Positions 60,227-64,000 of a stretch of 64,000 nucleotides of DNA are shown here, piece by piece. This stretch comes from Rattus norvegicus (lineage: Eukaryota; Chordata; Mammalia; Rodentia; Muridae). The position numbers and the translations under genes were made by a program. The notes below the pieces were generated by a model. That model was not told where the DNA came from, did no database searches, and was given only the letters and a program-made list of their open reading frames with translations. The stretch is from positions 25,958,001 through 26,022,000 of the forward strand of contig NC_086038.1 in the NCBI RefSeq assembly GCF_036323735.1. Direction: 5' to 3'. Each line of letters starts with the position of its first letter. Position 1 is the stretch's first letter.

Positions 60227-62195
60227 CCCACTTGGAAGGAAGAGAATTCGCTTAGAAAGTGCACTTCCAATCGCGAAAATTTCCCCTGCCCATATCTTGT
60301 AATCTTACATTTCCTACAAGTGAATCCCGCTAGAAAGGAAGAGAATTCGCTTAGAATATGCAGCTCCATTCCTGAAAACCTGCACTGACCTAAATCTTGA
60401 AAACTACTCCTGCTCCAATAGAGTCGCGCTTGGAACCAAGAAAACTCACTTAAACAGTGCAGTCTCCATCGCGAAAATTTGCCCTGCGTATTTCTTGACA
60501 TCTATGCTTCCTACAAGTGACTCCCGCTTGGAACGAAGAGAATTCCCTTAGAAATTGCAGCTCCATAAGGGAAATCTTTCCCTGCCTATATTATGAAATA
60601 TACGCCTGCTAGAAGGGGTTCCCACTTGGAACGAAGAGAATTCGCTCAGAAATTATACCTCCATCCGTGAAAAATTTCCCTGCCTGTACCAAGAAAACTA
60701 CGCCTGTTACAAAAGAGTCCCTCTTGGAAAGAAGAGAATTCTCTTAGAAAATGCAGCCATAATTGCGAAAATCTTCCCTGCCTATATAAAGAAAACTATG
60801 CCTGCTATAATAGAGTCCCGCTTGGAACAAAGAGAATTCGCTTAGAGACTGCAGCTCCAATTGTGAAAAAATGCCCTGAATATATCTTGAAAACCATACT
60901 TTATACAAGTGAGTCCCACTTCGAACGAAGACAATTTGCTTAGAAACTGCATCTCCATTCGCGAAAATTTTCCCTGGGTATATATAGTGAACTATGCCTG
61001 ATACAAGTGAGTCCGCCTTGGAACGTAGTGAATTCGCTTAGAAACAACAGCTCCATATCCGAAAAGTTTCACACTCTATATCTTAAAAACTACGCTTCAT
61101 GCAAGGGAGTCCCCCTTGGAAGGAAGAGAATTCCCTTAAAAAGTGCAGTTCCAATCGCGAAAATTTCCGCTGCCTGTATTTTGAAATCTACGCTTCGTAC
61201 AAGTGAGTCCCGCTTGGAACGAAGAGAATTCGCTTAGAAATCGCAGCTCCGTAAAGGAAAACTTTCCCTGGCTATAGCATGAAAAATACGCCACTACAAG
61301 TGTTTCCCACTCAGAACGAAGAGAATTCGCTTAGAAACTATAGTTCCGTTCGTGAAAAATTTCGATGCCTGTATCAAAACTCCTACACCTGTTACAGTCG
61401 AGTCCGTCTTGGAAGGAAGAGAATTCTCTTAGAAACTGCAGCTACAATTGCGGAAAATCTTACCTACCCATATCAACAAAACTATGCCATAGAGTCCCAC
61501 TTGGAATGAAGAGAATTCGCTTACAGACTGCAGCTCCAATTGTGAAAAACTGCCCAGAGTATATCTTGAAAACCATGCCTCATACAAGTGAGTCCCGCTT
61601 CGAACGAAGACAATTTACTTAGAAACTGCATCTCCATTCGCGAAAATTTTCCCTGGCTATATATAGAGAACTATGCCTGATACAAGTGAGTCCGCCTTTG
61701 AACGTAACCCATGAAACGAAGAGATTTCGCTTAGAAAGTATATCTCCATTTCCGACGATTTCACACTCTATATCTTGAAAACTACGCTTCAAGCAAGTGA
61801 GTCCTGCTTGGAAAGAAGAGAATTCGCTTCAAAAGTGCGGCTCCAACAGCAAAAATTTCCCCTGACTATATCTTGAAATCTATGCTTCCTGCAAGTGAGT
61901 CCCGCTTGGAACGAAGAGAATTCGCTTAGAGACTGCAGCTCCAACTGTGAAAAACTGCCCAGAGTGTATCTTGAAAAACCATGCCTCATACAAGTGAGGC
62001 CCGCTTCCAACGAAGACAATTTGCTTAGAAACTGCATCTCCATTCGCGAAACTTTTCCCTGGGTATATATAGTGAACTATGCCTGATACAAGTGAGTCCG
62101 CCTTGGAACGTAGTGAATTCGCTTAGAAACAACAGCTCCATATCCAAAACGTTTCCCCTTCTATATCTTAAAAACTATGCCTCTTGCAAGTGAGT
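60227..62195 (+). repeat. HOR copy 32, 1969 bp, class II
   Basis: Regular copy. A9 has GCAAGGGAGT (about 61101) and A8 has TCCCACTTCG (about 60914). A15 box at 61593-61609, A19 box at 61999-62015. Confidence 0.92.
61999..62015 (-). other. CENP-B-box-like site, A19 of copy 32
   Basis: Same 17-mer as at 4001-4017. Confidence 0.7.
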
Positions 62196-64000
62196 CCCAC
62201 TTGGAAGGAAGAGAATTCGCTTAAAAAGTGCACTTCCAATCGCGAAAATTTCCCCTGCCCATATCTTGTAATCTTACATTTCCTACAAGTGAATCCCGCT
62301 AGAAAGGAAGAGAATTCGCTTAGAATATGCAGCTCCATTCCTGAAAACCTGCACTGACCTAAATCTTGAAAACTACTCCTGCTCCAATAGAGTCGCGCTT
62401 GGAACCAAGAAAACTCACTTAAACAGTGCAGTCTCCATCGCGAAAATTTGCCCTGCGTATTTCTTGACATCTATGCTTCCTACAAGTGACTCCCGCTTGG
62501 AACGAAGAGAATTCCCTTAGAAATTGCAGCTCCATAAGGGAAATCTTTCCCTGCCTATATTATGAAATATACGCCTGCTAGAAGGGGTTCCCACTTGGAA
62601 CGAAGAGAATTCGCTCAGAAATTATACCTCCATCCGTGAAAAATTTCCCTGCCTGTACCAAGAAAACTACGCCTGTTACAAAAGAGTCCCTCTTGGAAAG
62701 AAGAGAATTCTCTTAGAAAATGCAGCCATAATTGCGAAAATCTTCCCTGCCTATATAAAGAAAACTATGCCTGCTATAATAGAGTCCCGCTTGGAACAAA
62801 AAGAATTCGCTTAGAGACTGCAGCTCCAATTGTGAAAAAATGCCCTGAATATATCTTGAAAACCATACTTTATACAAGTGAGTCCGACTTCGAACGAAGA
62901 CAATTTGCTTAGAAACTGCATCTCCATTTGCGAAAATTTTCCCTGGGTATATATAGTGAACTATGCCTGATACAAGTGAGTCCGCCTTGGAACGTAGTGA
63001 ATTCGCTTAGAAACAACAGCTCCATATCCGAAAAGTTTCACACTCTATATCTTAAAAACTACGCTTCATGCAAGTGAGTCCCCCTTGGAAGGAAGAGAAT
63101 TCCCTTAAAAAGTGCAGTTCCAATCGCGAAATTTCCGCTGCCTGTATTTTGAAATCTAAGCTTCGTACAAGTGAGTCCCGCTTGGAACGAAGAGAATTCG
63201 CTTAGAAATCGCAGCTCCGTAAAGGAAAACTTTCCCTGGCTATAGCATGAAAAATACGCCACTACAAGTGTTTCCCACTCAGAACGAAGAGAATTCGCTT
63301 AGAAACTATAGCTCCGTTCGTGAAAAATTTCGATGCCTGTATCAAAACTCCTACACCTGTTACAGTCGAGTCCGTCTTGGAAGGAAGAGAATTCTCTTAG
63401 AAACTGCAGCTACAATTGCGGAAAATCTTACCTACCCATATCAACAAAACTATGCCATAGAGTCCCACTTGGAATGAAGAGAATTCGCTTACAGACTGCA
63501 GCTCCAATTGTGAAAAACTGCCCAGAGTATATCTTGAAAACCATGCCTCATACAAGTGAGTCCCGCTTCGAACGAAGACAATTTACTTAGAAACTGCATC
63601 TCCATTCGCGAAAATTTTCCCTGGCTATATATAGAGAACTATGCCTGATACAAGTGAGTCCGCCTTTGAACGTAACCCATGAAACGAAGAGATTTCGCTT
63701 AGAAAGTATACCTCCATTTCCGACGATTTCACACTCTATATCTTGAAAACTACGCTTCAAGCAAGTGAGTCCTGCTTGGAAAGAAGAGAATTCGTTTTAA
63801 AAGTGCGGCTCCAATAGCAAAAATTTCCCCTGACTATATCTTGAAATCTATGCTTCCTGCAAGTGAGTCCCGCTTGGAACGAAGAGAATTCGCTTAGAGA
63901 CTGCAGCTCCAACTGTGAAAAACTGCCCAGAGTGTATCTTGAAAAACCATGCCTCATACAAGTGAGGCCCGCTTCCAACGAAGACAATTTGCTTAGAAAC
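62196..64000 (+). repeat. HOR copy 33 (partial, cut in A19), class II
   Basis: A1 to early A19 before the window edge. A10 has a 1-bp deletion (GCGAAATTTCCGC, about 63126). A10 also has CTAAGCTTCG (about 63157), which creates a HindIII site I did not notice elsewhere. A15 box at 63561-63577, A19 box at 63967-63983. Confidence 0.92.
63967..63983 (-). other. CENP-B-box-like site, A19 of copy 33
   Basis: Same 17-mer as at 4001-4017, close to the window edge. Confidence 0.7.

Larger units (their letters stand above)
1..64000 (+). repeat. Satellite DNA array, ~98-bp monomers in a 20-monomer higher-order repeat
   Basis: The entire window is tandem satellite in one orientation. Diverged monomers of 92-111 bp (mostly 98) share a head like CCCGCTTGGAACGAAGAG, an EcoRI site, GCTTAGAAA, a GCAGCTCC-like block, GAAAATTTCCCTG, TATCTTGAAAACTA and a CAAGTGAGT tail. 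The same 20 monomers return in the same order every 1968-1969 bp, as shown by long private words recurring at that spacing. I saw no interspersed element, inversion or unique sequence. No open reading frame looks coding, because the frame rotates at every 98-bp step and the candidates recur with the array. The organism must be a eukaryote with long satellite arrays. CENP-B-box-like motifs point to a vertebrate, probably a mammal. I cannot name the family. Confidence 0.97.

Noticed and set aside
1..64000. CRISPR array
   Set aside because: Units are contiguous 98-bp monomers with graded divergence, not identical short repeats separated by unique spacers.
1..64000. Primate alpha satellite, because of the CENP-B-like boxes
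   Set aside because: The monomer is 98 bp, not 171 bp, and I see no alpha-satellite-like sequence outside the box.
1..64000. Inserted transposable element or retroviral fragment
   Set aside because: I read through the array and every stretch aligns to the monomer family. I found no poly-A tail, terminal repeat or target-site duplication.
1..64000. Telomeric, rDNA, tRNA or 5S-type tandem repeat
   Set aside because: No telomere hexamers, no rRNA or tRNA-like conserved blocks and no internal promoter boxes were recognisable in the monomer.

Overview
The whole 64 kb is one uninterrupted, head-to-tail satellite DNA array. I found no gene, RNA gene, transposon, CRISPR array or unique sequence. 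The basic unit is a diverged monomer of about 98 bp. Most monomers carry an EcoRI site followed by GCTTAGAAA, and most end in a CAAGTGAGT-like tail. Every monomer lies in the same orientation. Short open reading frames recur on both strands, but they reappear with the array period, overlap one another and change frame with each 98-bp step, so I treat them as non-coding.

Twenty distinct monomers, called A1 to A20 here, form a higher-order repeat (HOR) of 1968-1969 bp. It recurs as 32 units plus a partial unit at each edge (1-260 and 62196-64000). The 20 monomers fall into seven sequence types (a to g) in the order d e f g / f' g' / a b c d e f g / a b c d e f g, read as A18-A19-A20-A1 / A2-A3 / A4-A10 / A11-A17. 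This suggests an older 7-monomer HOR (about 687 bp) that was quadrupled and then lost blocks. There are two HOR classes. In class I (261, 9829, 25082, 27047, 29015) A18-A20 look like a copy of A7-A9. In class II (nearly all others) A18 resembles A14 and A19 is distinctive.

Layout: 1-37 kb is structurally mixed. It holds a shortened copy (6166-7860), an 11-monomer copy (15731-16814), three near-identical 2.1-kb copies carrying a 133-bp insertion (18781-25081), a run of class I copies (25082-30982) and a 24-monomer copy (34920-37279). From 37280 to 58936 the array is regular, with 11 copies of 1968-1969 bp and partly a 3938-bp two-HOR period. A 13-monomer copy (58937-60226) is followed by regular copies again.

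The most interesting signal is that several monomers carry, on the minus strand, the conserved core of the mammalian CENP-B box (NTTCGNNNNANNCGGGN). The A19 box of class II HORs matches 16 of the 17 consensus positions and recurs about once per HOR. The A15 box also matches 16 of 17. This makes the array a candidate centromeric satellite of a vertebrate, most likely a mammal. The monomer is 98 bp rather than 171 bp, so it is not primate alpha satellite, and I do not recognise the species or a named satellite family. Binding and centromere function are inferred and not shown by sequence alone.
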